The position numbers and the translations under genes were made by a program. Source: QVMM01 sp047030855 (GTDB taxonomy: Bacteria > Bacteroidota > Bacteroidia > Bacteroidales > Dysgonomonadaceae). From it: a DNA stretch of 64,000 nt. Positions within the stretch are counted from its first letter, which is position 1. Every line of letters begins with the position of its first letter. A model generated the notes under the pieces. That model was not told where the DNA came from. It did not search any database and saw only the letters and a list, made by a program, of their open reading frames with translations. Below, piece by piece: positions 44,451 through 57,696 of the stretch. The stretch lies in contig JBKYIJ010000009.1 of the NCBI GenBank assembly GCA_047030855.1, forward strand, positions 62,001-126,000, in the 5' to 3' direction.

Positions 44451-46061
44451 TTAATGCAGATCTCGTCCGACTTTGATAAGTTTTACAGGTTTAAACTTGA
44501 AGAAGTATAATAAGATAACGACAAGCAAAATAATGCTCAAAATCAGCATCCATCCCAAAATTGCCTTTATGCTTACAGTCATAGATTGCACCTGTACTTT
44601 AGCGTAAAGTGCGTTTGTCGCTATTTTTTCGGCATCCTGCATGCCAAATCCTTGAGAAAGAGCAGTTTTCAAAGACTGATTATATTGTGAAACAGCTAAG
44701 GGATTCTGAGTAGTTATACTTTCAGATAAAACCATATTGTTTTTCTGTTGTAACCGATACAGCCAGTTTGTCAGGATAGAAGAACCGAGTGCCGGACCTA
44801 ATACAGACCGTGCGGTTATTATATAAAACGCGTTAGGTATAAGTTTTTCGGGAGGCAGCCCTTCCACCGCATAAACCCCAAAAGCAACGAACAACGTAAG
44901 CATCCCGACACCTTTAAAAAACATCGGCAAATACATGTCGCTATATAAGCCCATCGGTTCTATTCTGAAATACAATATGCCGATAGCAACAGTGAAACAT
45001 GCAAAACCGAGAAATATGAGCCATGCCATCCGAATAGCTTTCAGATACCAATAATAACTGATAAATCCGCCAACGACCAGTCCCGGTAAAGTGTACAGAT
45101 AAAGTTCATTTGCTTTCACGCTGTCGAGTTTCAGAATATTATTAACATATGAAGACGTCAGAATACTGAAAGACGCAAAAAACATAAACACAAGGGAAAA
45201 CAAATAAACAACGCGGGAGTTACGGTTTTTCAGGACACTGAGATCGGCAAAGGGCTTAGCAAGTATTAACTGCCGGCGAATGAACATCCAACCCACAACC
45301 AGTATCAGAACTGTCGCAAATATTATATTATTAGAGGCAAACCAATCGTTTGTTTTTCCATAAGTAAGCACATAAATGATAGCCATAATAACAACCGACA
45401 CCTGAAAGAAACTTAGCCAGTCGATATCGCTGAAAGATATTTTAATCAAACGTTTACTCGTCTGCATACAAATAACTACGAGCAACAAAGCCAGAAACAG
45501 TAAGACAATCATAAAATAATACATATGTTGCCATTGATAACGATATGCGAATTCGGCAGTCAGGACAAGCGAAAGCTGCCCGACACCTATCGTAATAGGA
45601 TAGAATTTAGCATAAAATTCGTTACGGGTTTTGCTCGGACTGAATGCAGGCATCAGAATATTAATTACTTCCGACATCGAAAAAGCTTTAAAAAATCCGA
45701 TGAAAAAACTGCAAAAAATAAGTATCTCGATATAAGAGGTTAAAGCACAGACTAAGCTCAAAACTATCTGCACGAAGATAACCACAATGATTATCGTTTT
45801 GGTAGTGGCAAGCGTACGCGTTTTCAGTATAAAAAGCTGTGCGATAGCCATTCCTGCAGCAGAAGCATAATATGCCATATTTATATCTTCGGATATAACG
45901 CCGAGAAATCCTGCTATATCAATGTTGCTTCCTGTATATGCCCCGTTCAGCAACAATATAGGCATCAATATAACCAAAGCAATAACAATGGACAGCCATC
46001 GCGGCACCCAGCTTCTGAAATGAAGTTTCAGCGTATCCGAAAGATTGAAGTATGATAACAT
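44451..46061 (-). CDS. MFS efflux transporter, 14-helix EmrB-like
   Basis: This 536-residue inner-membrane drug exporter has about 14 hydrophobic segments. It begins with a short cytosolic tail ('NLSDTLKLHFRSWVPRW') and helices that fit the EmrB/QacA branch, though classic motif A is degenerate, as in other Bacteroidota members. It starts 2 bases after the stop of the HlyD-like adaptor gene and follows a TolC gene, completing a tripartite pump from the inner membrane to the outside. Substrate range unknown. Confidence 0.88.
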   Translation of the reverse strand: MLSYFNLSDTLKLHFRSWVPRWLSIVIALVILMPILLLNGAYTGSNIDIAGFLGVISEDINMAYYASAAGMAIAQLFILKTRTLATTKTIIIVVIFVQIVLSLVCALTSYIEILIFCSFFIGFFKAFSMSEVINILMPAFSPSKTRNEFYAKFYPITIGVGQLSLVLTAEFAYRYQWQHMYYFMIVLLFLALLLVVICMQTSKRLIKISFSDIDWLSFFQVSVVIMAIIYVLTYGKTNDWFASNNIIFATVLILVVGWMFIRRQLILAKPFADLSVLKNRNSRVVYLFSLVFMFFASFSILTSSYVNNILKLDSVKANELYLYTLPGLVVGGFISYYWYLKAIRMAWLIFLGFACFTVAIGILYFRIEPMGLYSDMYLPMFFKGVGMLTLFVAFGVYAVEGLPPEKLIPNAFYIITARSVLGPALGSSILTNWLYRLQQKNNMVLSESITTQNPLAVSQYNQSLKTALSQGFGMQDAEKIATNALYAKVQVQSMTVSIKAILGWMLILSIILLVVILLYFFKFKPVKLIKVGRDLH

Positions 46062-46063
46062 CG

Positions 46064-47173
46064 TTATTTGCCTTTGACAGCCTCTGTTTCAACCATCATT
46101 CCGGCTCTTAATTTACCCATATCTTCAGGAGAAATATCGACAAAGTCAATCCTAACGGGTATTCTTTGTTGTATTTTGACGAAGTTACCCGCCGAATTAT
46201 CGGTAGGAATCATAGAATATTTTGAGCCTGTTGCTTCAGATATAGCCGTAACTTTACCTTTAAAAGTCCTACCCTCTATCGCATCGACTCTTATCTTTAT
46301 TTCCTGTCCGATGTATATATTTTCAATTTGCTTTTCTCTATAATTAGCTATTACCCACTTATTTCCGCTTTTTATCAGGTTAGTAACCGTTTGTCCTGCC
46401 TGAATAAACTGACCCGCCTCAAATGTACGGCGTCCGACATATCCGTCGTAAGGAGCCGTAATGACGGTATAAGACAAATTGAGTTTTGCCATATCCAGTT
46501 CCGCCTGTTTCCGAAGTATGTTGGCTTCTATATTTTTCTGTTTATTTACGGCTTCAGTCGATACAGATTTCAAGGATTCCTTTTGTTTTAATAACGCATC
46601 ATAATGCGCTTTGGCAGCATCATATTCAGTTTTTACTTGATCGAATTGCTGTTGCGAAACTGATTGTGCATCCAGCAGATTTTTATATCTTTTATAATCC
46701 TGTTCCAATTTCCAAAGTCTGGCCTTTGATTCCGCTAAGTTTGCATCGGATACCGCTACATTCGCATGGGAAGTATTAATACTGGAAGATTGCACGGAGG
46801 AAGACGCCTGTGCATCCATCAATGCAGCTTCTGCATCCATCAGTTTTATCCGATATTCACGATCGTCTATTACCAACAAAGTATCTCCTTCTTTAACCCA
46901 TTGATGATCGGTAAAGTTAATCTTACTTATATAACCCGACACCCTTACGTTAACAGGCGCTATATATTGTTCGATAGTAGCATCGTTCGTAATTTCATAT
47001 TTATAGTAACGATAAAAGAAATTTATAGCCCAGATAATGCCGCCTATGGCTAACAGAATACTGATAATATTAAGAATCAGGGTTCTTCTCTCCTTGTTCT
47101 TGAGCTTCTTGTAAATTCGTTTTCGCTCTTCTTTATCGTTTATTTGATCTATATTAAAATCAGATTCCTTCAT
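46064..47173 (-). CDS. HlyD/EmrA-type membrane fusion protein
   Basis: This 369-residue adaptor has a cytoplasmic N-terminus rich in charge, one transmembrane helix (about 31-52), a lipoyl/biotinyl-like half ('VNVRVSGYISKINFTDHQWV'), a long alpha-helical hairpin (about 110-215, 'YKRYKNLLDAQSVSQQQFDQ') and the returning lipoyl half ('VITAPYDGYVGRRTFEAGQ'). It connects the MFS transporter to the TolC channel. Gene order tolC, adaptor, MFS with short gaps points to a single operon. Confidence 0.93.
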   Translation of the reverse strand: MKESDFNIDQINDKEERKRIYKKLKNKERRTLILNIISILLAIGGIIWAINFFYRYYKYEITNDATIEQYIAPVNVRVSGYISKINFTDHQWVKEGDTLLVIDDREYRIKLMDAEAALMDAQASSSVQSSSINTSHANVAVSDANLAESKARLWKLEQDYKRYKNLLDAQSVSQQQFDQVKTEYDAAKAHYDALLKQKESLKSVSTEAVNKQKNIEANILRKQAELDMAKLNLSYTVITAPYDGYVGRRTFEAGQFIQAGQTVTNLIKSGNKWVIANYREKQIENIYIGQEIKIRVDAIEGRTFKGKVTAISEATGSKYSMIPTDNSAGNFVKIQQRIPVRIDFVDISPEDMGKLRAGMMVETEAVKGK

Positions 47174-47183
47174 CTTTCAATAT

Positions 47184-48490
47184 TTATAAATTACCGCTGG
47201 CATTCTGGAGTTGATAATATGTATATATAGCGTTTGTTCGGGCTTTTGTCAACTGTAGTTCCGCATCGAGCAAAACAGTATTTGCATCGAGCAGGTCCGT
47301 CAATATTGCCAACTGGTTATAGTATTTGTTTTTTACGATCCTGTAATTTTCTTTTGCCTGAATAACGGATTTTTCCAAAGAGGATATTCGGTCAAGGGCT
47401 TCCTTGTGTTTTACATAAGCCGATTTTACGTTTGTCCTTACGTTTTGTTTTTCCTGTTCAACAGCCAGATCCTGTATATAAATCTGATGCTTTGCGGCAC
47501 TGATGCTATGTTTCCTGTCGAATAAAGACGACAGCTTGTAGGACAAACTCAATGACACGCCCCAAGTATTGATGTACAGATCCTGCACGGGCGAACTATT
47601 GGGAATAGGGCGTTGAAAAGTATTGCCTGCCTGTAAGGATAAGTTAGGCAGAAAATCGGCTTTTATAATATTCAGATTATTGTCCGACAATTGCTTGTTT
47701 GCGCGCGATATTTTTATAGACGGATATTTCTCATAACCTTGATATACGTAATCATTCTCACTCAGAATATCCATCCTATCGGACAGCATTGTCGTATCGG
47801 GCTCTAAGAGCAACGATTCGTCCATCCCCAGCATAATGGTCAATTGTTGAGAAACTAGTTGTATGTCATTATTGGTTTCCCTGTAAGACAATTCGTAGTT
47901 AGTCAATGTCAATTCGCTACGCAGAACATCGTTGGAAGTTATCATTCCCTGCTCCATCATCTTACGAATATCGTGCAAACGTACTTTGGCTTCTTCTATA
48001 TTTTGCCTGTAAACATCTTCCTCTTTATACAAATTGAATAAATCAAGGTATTTACTAACCAGCCACAGTTTTAAATCGGATTTGTTTTCCTCCAGACTCA
48101 ATTTGGCAATCAAGGCTTCTATTTCCGATTTTTTTATATTGTTTCTTATACGTCCGCCCTGATACAGAGGCTGAACGACATTTGCCTGATAGTTTTGTTT
48201 CCAATCAGGTGTTTCGGAACGTTTTACAAAAGAAAGATCGGTATTGAATATAACAGGAGTGCCTGTATATCCGAAAAGTCCGCTTAATGCAATATCAGGC
48301 AGTTGTTTTTTTTGGCTAAAGTGTGTTTGTCTTCCGCGATATGTATTTTTTCCTGCGACATGCGGATAGCTAAACTATTTTCCAGCCCTTTTTCAAAAAC
48401 TTCGTCCAAACCCAACTTATAGGTAGTTTGAGCCTCAATTGTCGCTGTAGCGGCAAACGCTACAACCAATATGCATATTAACTTTTTCAC
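47184..48490 (-). CDS. TolC family outer membrane channel, frameshifted at an A8 tract
   Basis: The gene starts at GTG 48490 with a signal peptide ('LICILVVAFAATATIEAQ'). The frame breaks at a run of eight T on the plus strand (48306-48313). With nine (or six) the protein continues 'QLPDIALSGLFGYTGTP' into the long second part ('WKQNYQANVVQPLYQGGRI', coiled coils such as 'EEDVYRQNIEEAKVRLHDIR'), giving about 435 residues, a normal TolC length. Two outer-membrane efflux repeats form the channel-tunnel. In the minus-strand reading the tract is a zero-frame A_AAA_AAC, a classical -1 slippery heptamer, so recoding is conceivable. A sequencing error is simpler given the other tracts. Confidence 0.85.
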
Positions 48491-48530
48491 CTTAATATTT
48501 ATCCGATCACAAGTTAATCTTAAAATGCGT

Positions 48531-49094
48531 TTATTTATTATTATACTGGTTCATCGTATTCTGAATCCCAGCCAGACAAAAACTCTTTATAATCTCTGAA
48601 CAGATTCCCATTCTTTCGGGCAGTTTTTCCTCCTCTTCTTTCCAGAAATTACTCAGTACGTATTCAACCTGCATTCCTTTCGGAAAATCGTTCCCTATTC
48701 CGAAACGCAAACGCGCATAATTCTGAGTCCCTAAAACGTCCTGAATATTTCTTAATCCGTTATGTCCCGCATCGCTTCCTTTTGCTTTCAGACGCAATAC
48801 TCCGAAAGGCAAAGCAAGATCATCCACCACAACTAAAAGATTTTCCAAAGGTATTTTTTCTTTTTGCAGCCAATAACGGATCGCATTACCGCTCAGATTC
48901 ATATAAGTAGAAGGTTTCAGCAAAATAAGCGTCCGCCCCTTTACTTTTATTTCTGCAACAGCACCGTAACGATCGTTTACAAAAAAGACATTGGACGCCT
49001 CTGCTAAAGCGTCCAATACTCTAAAACCTATATTGTGGCGGGAATATTCGTACTCAGTACCGATGTTGCCCAAACCAGCAATTAAATATTTCAT
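48531..49094 (-). CDS. pth: Peptidyl-tRNA hydrolase
   Basis: This 187-residue enzyme frees tRNA from prematurely released peptidyl-tRNA. Family marks: 'IAGLGNIGTEYEYSRHNIGF' with catalytic His20 and Asn10, 'LLKPSTYMNLSGNAI', 'LVVVDDLALPFG' with the catalytic Asp, and 'KGSDAGHNGLRNI'. It starts 8 bases after the rplY stop; the rplY-pth order is conserved in many bacteria. Confidence 0.97.
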   Translation of the reverse strand: MKYLIAGLGNIGTEYEYSRHNIGFRVLDALAEASNVFFVNDRYGAVAEIKVKGRTLILLKPSTYMNLSGNAIRYWLQKEKIPLENLLVVVDDLALPFGVLRLKAKGSDAGHNGLRNIQDVLGTQNYARLRFGIGNDFPKGMQVEYVLSNFWKEEEEKLPERMGICSEIIKSFCLAGIQNTMNQYNNK

Positions 49095-49102
49095 TTCAAT
49101 TA

Positions 49103-49687
49103 TTATTCTCCACCTTTAGCGGCAAGGCCTCTTGCTGCACGTGTTAATTGAACGCGACAAACAACAGCATTTTTTGCATTTAACAGTTCAAGCCCTTCGA
49201 AATTCAGCTCTCCGACTTGGATAGATTTTCCAAGAGTAAGGTTTTCGATATTGATATGAAGTTTTTCAGGAATATCTTTATACAGAGCTTTTACTTTCAG
49301 TTTACGTGTATCCAAAGACAATTTACCCCCGGCTTTCACACCTTCAGCCAAACCGTCCAATACTACAGGGACATCGACAATAATAGGTTTATTATCGAAT
49401 ACCTGTAAAAAGTCCAAATGAAGAACTTCATCAGATACAGGATGAAATTGAATATCTTTCAAAATTGCTTTTACATTTTTTCCGTCGATAGACAAATCCA
49501 CTAAAAAGATTTCAGGTGTATAAATCAATTTTCTGACATCACCCATTTTTACAACAAATGCGTCTGCCTTATCCGATTTTTCTCCGCCATATATGACAGC
49601 AGGAATAAGTTGTTCTTTACGAAAAGCTTTTGCAGCTTTTTTGCCGGTTTCATTTCTTGAAGAACCTTGTAGTTCAAATGTTTTCAT
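49103..49687 (-). CDS. rplY: 50S ribosomal protein L25 (CTC form)
   Basis: This 194-residue long-form L25 binds 5S rRNA. The N-terminal L25 domain (about 1-92) starts 'MKTFELQGSSRNETGKKAAK' and includes 'IPAVIYGGEK'. The C-terminal TL5-type beta domain has 'FDNKPIIVDVPVVLDGLAEG' and 'VGELNFEGLELLNAKNAVVC'. It is co-transcribed with pth. Confidence 0.96.
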   Translation of the reverse strand: MKTFELQGSSRNETGKKAAKAFRKEQLIPAVIYGGEKSDKADAFVVKMGDVRKLIYTPEIFLVDLSIDGKNVKAILKDIQFHPVSDEVLHLDFLQVFDNKPIIVDVPVVLDGLAEGVKAGGKLSLDTRKLKVKALYKDIPEKLHINIENLTLGKSIQVGELNFEGLELLNAKNAVVCRVQLTRAARGLAAKGGE

Positions 49688-49824
49688 TGTTTAATTTTAA
49701 AAATGTGTTACTCAAAATTCGGATTATGCTTCCTATTTCCCATCACACGCGGGCTTTACAAAAGCGGTGCAAAGATAGCCATTATTTTAATACGGACAAC
49801 AAAATAATAATATATTTTCAGGCA

Positions 49825-51111
49825 TTAATCCGCCAGTTCTTCATTGTCTGACAACTTGGTAACAAGCACTTTATCAATTCGGGCACCATCCATATCCACA
49901 ATCTCGAAAATAAACGGTTTCCATTCAAATTTCTCACCCGTATGAGGAATATGTTCCAATTTTTCCAGAATAAGTCCGCTAACCGTATTAAAATCATAGT
50001 CGGTAAAAATATCCTCCATTCCGAAATAATCAAGGAAATCGTAAAACGGACACTGTCCGTCAACCAGCCAGCCTCCGTCTTGACGCTGTATAATTTCGAG
50101 ATCTTCATATGCGTCAGGCAAAGCGCCAACTAAACCCTCCAATATATCGCGCATGGTAATTATGCCTTCGATACTCCCGAATTCGTCACAGACAAGAGCA
50201 TATTGCACTTGCCTTTTCTTCATTTCATCCAACGCTTTATACACCTCCATACTTTCATGAAAATATTGCGTAGGACGAATGATATTCTCTATCTTAAAAT
50301 CAGGTTTATGTATCTCACCAAACAAATCTTTCAGATACGCAACCCCCAAAATATTATCGAGGCTCTTACTGCCGACGGGATATATTTCATACAAATCATT
50401 TTTCACGGTATCAAATATTTGCTCATTCGTCATATCCGTATCTATCCACACAATTTCAGTCCGATGCGTCATAATGGTTTCGATATCCCTGTCACCCAAA
50501 CTGAATACTCGCTCTACAATATCCTGTTCGACTTCCTTAACCTCGCCTTCATCAGTACCTTCCTGAATCATTGATTTGATTTCATCTTCCGTTACTTTAT
50601 TTTCGGAAGTGTTAATTTTCAACAGATTAAACATTAAAGACATACTTTTCGATAATAGCCAAACGAAAGGCGAAGCTATTACAGAAAGTGCATACATAGG
50701 ACGGGCAATTATTTTTGCCACCTTTTCAGCAATGCTCAAACCGATTCTTTTAGGAACAAGCTCTCCAAAAATAAGCGTCAGGTAAGTAACCACAATAACT
50801 ATTATTATTTGAGAAAGAGAGTATGAAATCGTCGCAGGCACACCGATATATCTCAACACAGGATCAAAATCAGCCGCTAAAACATCCCCTGAGTACATAC
50901 CCGTCAAAATACCGATTAATGTTATTCCAATCTGAACAGTTGATAAAAAGCGATCCGGTTGATTTGCAAGATTTAAAGCAGTTTTAGCAGATTTACTCCC
51001 CTGCTTGGCATCAACCGTCAAACTTGATTTTCTGGCAGAAATAACAGCTATTTCAGACATAGAAAATATTCCGTTTAATAAAATCAGAGCAATTACAATT
51101 AAGATTTCCAT
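49825..51111 (-). CDS. Hemolysin C/CorC-like CNNM-CBS membrane protein
   Basis: This 428-residue protein has an N-terminal CNNM (DUF21) membrane domain (about 1-190; 'NGIFSMSEIAVISARKSSL' and 'FGELVPKRIGL' with the family Glu-Leu-Val-Pro-Lys), a pair of CBS domains (about 205-330; 'TDMTNEQIFDTVKNDLYEIY') and a C-terminal CorC_HlyC transporter-associated domain ('DFLDYFGMEDIFTDYDFNTVS'). Relatives take part in Mg2+ or Co2+ export, and the gliding protein GldE belongs to the same superfamily. The hemolysin name is historical. It lies downstream of the rRNA operon, behind its terminator. Confidence 0.92.
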   Translation of the reverse strand: MEILIVIALILLNGIFSMSEIAVISARKSSLTVDAKQGSKSAKTALNLANQPDRFLSTVQIGITLIGILTGMYSGDVLAADFDPVLRYIGVPATISYSLSQIIIVIVVTYLTLIFGELVPKRIGLSIAEKVAKIIARPMYALSVIASPFVWLLSKSMSLMFNLLKINTSENKVTEDEIKSMIQEGTDEGEVKEVEQDIVERVFSLGDRDIETIMTHRTEIVWIDTDMTNEQIFDTVKNDLYEIYPVGSKSLDNILGVAYLKDLFGEIHKPDFKIENIIRPTQYFHESMEVYKALDEMKKRQVQYALVCDEFGSIEGIITMRDILEGLVGALPDAYEDLEIIQRQDGGWLVDGQCPFYDFLDYFGMEDIFTDYDFNTVSGLILEKLEHIPHTGEKFEWKPFIFEIVDMDGARIDKVLVTKLSDNEELAD

Positions 51112-51248
51112 AAAATATCAGATGTAATATTATGTTATACAAATAATACATAATATTTTCACTTATCAAATAAGGTAAATATAATTGTTAAAAACAATCA
51201 TTCTTATTTTCAATATTATTAACTAAATCACCTCAATCTTTCCTGAAC

Positions 51249-51285
51249 GAAAAAACCCGTCAGGCGATATTGTATCTCTGACGGG
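51249..51285 (-). terminator. Intrinsic terminator of the rRNA operon
   Basis: On the minus strand, CCCGTCAG and CTGACGGG (51285-51278 and 51263-51256) form the stem, followed by six T, 45 bases past the 5S gene. The rest of 51112-51248 holds nothing recognisable. Confidence 0.9.
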
Positions 51286-51307
51286 ATTCTTTCTTGTTGT
51301 TTAAAAA

Positions 51308-51417
51308 ACGGCGGCTTCCTACTCTCCCACTGTTTATCGCAGTACCATCGGCGCAATAGGGCTTAACTTCTCTGTTCGGAATGGATAGAGGTGGATCCCC
51401 TACGCTATAGCCACCTT
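51308..51417 (-). rRNA. rrf: 5S ribosomal RNA
   Basis: The minus strand reads TAAGGTGGCTATAGCGTAGG at the 5' side and ends ...AGTAGGAAGCCGCC. The core 'TCCATTCCGAACAGAGAAG' and 'GATGGTACTGCG' are the conserved 5S loops. The ends are approximate to a few bases. Confidence 0.92.
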
Positions 51418-51460
51418 AATGTCTTTTTTTCTCTTCTTTTGTTTCATTTTTTATGACTGA

Positions 51461-51472
51461 TGTCAAAGAGCA
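51461..51472 (-). promoter_or_regulatory. boxA-like antitermination element before 5S
   Basis: The minus strand reads TGCTCTTTGACA, one base from the classical rRNA boxA TGCTCTTTAACA. It is in the 23S-5S spacer. Confidence 0.65.
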
Positions 51473-51521
51473 ATACAATGGGGTACGTTATTTTCTTATA
51501 TTTTAAATTTGCCTGTCTTTG

Positions 51522-54415
<2,894 letters not shown>

Positions 54416-54537
54416 TCTTTTGGTTATTCGATCCTTTTGATTTAAAACCGGTTTTAAGCCTGTCTTTAAAAGGTTCGCGCAACTTTAAAATATAATTCTT
54501 TTTTATACCTTACTTTATTGCTCTTTTTTTAACATCA

Positions 54538-54549
54538 TGTCAAAGATCG
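54538..54549 (-). promoter_or_regulatory. boxA-like element before 23S
   Basis: The minus strand reads CGATCTTTGACA between tRNA-Ala and 23S, matching the core of the elements before 16S and 5S. A weaker TGCTCTTTCGA lies near 54890-54900 between 16S and tRNA-Ile. Confidence 0.5.
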
Positions 54550-54614
54550 TGGTTGTTCCTGATTTTTCTTATCAGGCGGGATCGGGCTTTTCAGGCTCTT
54601 TCCTTCAACTTGTG

Positions 54615-54688
54615 TGGAGAATAACGGATTCGAACCGTTGACCCCCTGCGTGCAAGGCAGGTGCTCTAGCCAGCTGAGCTAATCCCCC
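54615..54688 (-). tRNA. tRNA-Ala (anticodon TGC)
   Basis: The cloverleaf on the minus strand has acceptor GGGGGAT / ATTCTCC, D-arm GCTCAGCTGGCTAGAGC, anticodon loop CTTGCAC and T-arm with GTTCGAATC. CCA is not encoded. It lies in the 16S-23S spacer. Confidence 0.96.
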
Positions 54689-54698
54689 GCGTTTTTGG

Positions 54699-54772
54699 TA
54701 GTCCCAGGCAGATTTGAACTGCCGACCTCTACATTATCAGTGTAGCGCTCTAACCAACTGAGCTATAGGACT
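54699..54772 (-). tRNA. tRNA-Ile (anticodon GAT)
   Basis: Acceptor AGTCCTA / TGGGACT, anticodon loop CTGATAA, T-arm GTTCAAATC. An ACCA follows the acceptor stem, so the CCA end appears encoded (54698-54696). This is the usual Ile-Ala spacer pair. Confidence 0.96.
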
Positions 54773-54931
54773 GGCGTTTGTCTTCTGGGCCTTGGAACTT
54801 TTTTTCGGCGGGTTGTTTGTTTCCCAGCTCCTTGGTTCTCTTTTTTATTTTTTTAGTTTGGAGATTTTTTGTTTGTTTTTTAATAGACATCGAAAGAGCA
54901 GTACACTCGAGAAAAAAAGTCGTCTCGCTCC

Positions 54932-56464
<1,533 letters not shown>

Positions 56465-56602
56465 ATGTTCTTTGTTTTCTTATACTTTCGCAAGGGTTGG
56501 TCCTTCTTTTCTCTTGGCTCCTTCGTTTTTCCTCTTTAAGGTTTATTGACGTTGCTTTGTACTACTCTTTTGTCTTGTCTATCTATTTTTTTATCTCCAG
56601 AC

Positions 56603-56615
56603 TGTCAAAGATCGC
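56603..56615 (-). promoter_or_regulatory. boxA-like element in the rRNA leader
   Basis: The minus strand reads GCGATCTTTGACA about 140 bases upstream of 16S and 60 bases after the predicted start. The remaining leader (56465-56680) is pyrimidine-rich on the plus strand with no other feature seen. Confidence 0.55.
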
Positions 56616-56682
56616 TTTTTTTTTCTTTTGCTAACTCTTCTGAACACACCCCTTGAAAGGGTACCATTCTCTCGTAGCGGCT

Positions 56683-56714
56683 GCAAAAGTATGAACTTTT
56701 ATCTTATGTTCCAA
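56683..56714 (-). promoter_or_regulatory. rRNA operon promoter
   Basis: On the minus strand TTTG (56714-56711), 20 bases, then TACTTTTG (56690-56683): a full match to the Bacteroidota consensus, with predicted start near 56677. Confidence 0.85.
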
Positions 56715-56827
56715 ATATTATAGAAACCTTTTTTTGAAAAAATATTTAGGAATCAAAAGGGACATCAAAGATACAAATAAAATTTAAACCACAAAATAAT
56801 TACTTATTTTCTCATCCAAAATAGAAA

Positions 56828-57484
56828 TTAATCTTGCTTTTTACTGACTTTGTTTCTTACAATTTCAAATATTCCGGGTAAAATAGAAACAATAACAATA
56901 ATTACAATCAGAATTTTAAGATTGCTGCGTACCCATGGTATTTCACCGACAAAATATCCTGCTAAAGTGAAAACCATTATCCAAGCTATTCCGCCTATGA
57001 CATTAAACGCCGCAAAATGTTTATATCCCATTTTACCCATTCCTGCCACAAACGGGGCAAAGGTTCTTACAATCGGAACAAATCGCGCTATTATTATGGT
57101 TTTCCCTCCGTGTTTTTCATAAAATTTATGGGTTTTCTCCAAATAACTTTGCTTAAATATCTTGGAATTGGGATTACTGAATAGTTTTTCGCCGAAAAAT
57201 CTTCCTATTGTATAGTTCGTAGCATCGCCTAATACTGCCGCAATAATTAGAATCAAATTTAAAATAACAATATTAAAATTTCCCGATTGGTCTGAATGTA
57301 TCAGAACTCCTGCCACAAACAACATTGAATCTCCCGGAAGGAAAGGGGTGACGACTAATCCTGTTTCACAAAATATGATTAAGAAAAGTATCGCATAAAA
57401 CCACATTCCGTATGTAGTTATTAAATATGCTAGGGTAGCTTCGGTTTCTGTCAGCAGTTGTATTATAAAATCAAGAAATTCCAT
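56828..57484 (-). CDS. DedA family membrane protein
   Basis: This 218-residue membrane protein starts 'MEFLDFIIQLL'. Signature stretches are 'ETGLVVTPFLPGDSMLFVAG' and 'GGKTIIIARFVPIVRTFAPF', with the conserved Arg residues, then 'VAGMGKMGYKHFAAFNVIGG'. DedA proteins are now seen as undecaprenyl-phosphate or phospholipid flippases needed for envelope integrity. The exact substrate here is not known. It stands alone between the rRNA promoter region and a terminator. Confidence 0.94.
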   Translation of the reverse strand: MEFLDFIIQLLTETEATLAYLITTYGMWFYAILFLIIFCETGLVVTPFLPGDSMLFVAGVLIHSDQSGNFNIVILNLILIIAAVLGDATNYTIGRFFGEKLFSNPNSKIFKQSYLEKTHKFYEKHGGKTIIIARFVPIVRTFAPFVAGMGKMGYKHFAAFNVIGGIAWIMVFTLAGYFVGEIPWVRSNLKILIVIIVIVSILPGIFEIVRNKVSKKQD

Positions 57485-57640
57485 TTGTGTTTGTATTTAA
57501 CGGGGTTTTATATATTATCAAGTGTTTTATTCTTACTAAAGAAAAAATCAACGGCGAAAATAAGAAAGTCTGTATGCTTAATCTATACGTTATTACAAAT
57601 TATAACATTTATTAACTTGTCAATGTTAGAATAGTATCTC

Positions 57641-57681
57641 ATAAACAAAAAGCCTCGTATATATGCGAGGCTTTTTGTTTA
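57641..57681 (-). terminator. Long perfect-stem terminator after the GHL10 gene
   Basis: A 17-bp stem (ATAAACAAAAAGCCTCG and its exact complement) with a 7-base loop. It ends the minus-strand glycosidase gene and would work on either strand. The rest of 57485-57640 contains nothing recognised. Confidence 0.88.
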
Positions 57682-57696
57682 TGATGAATAAAGAGT

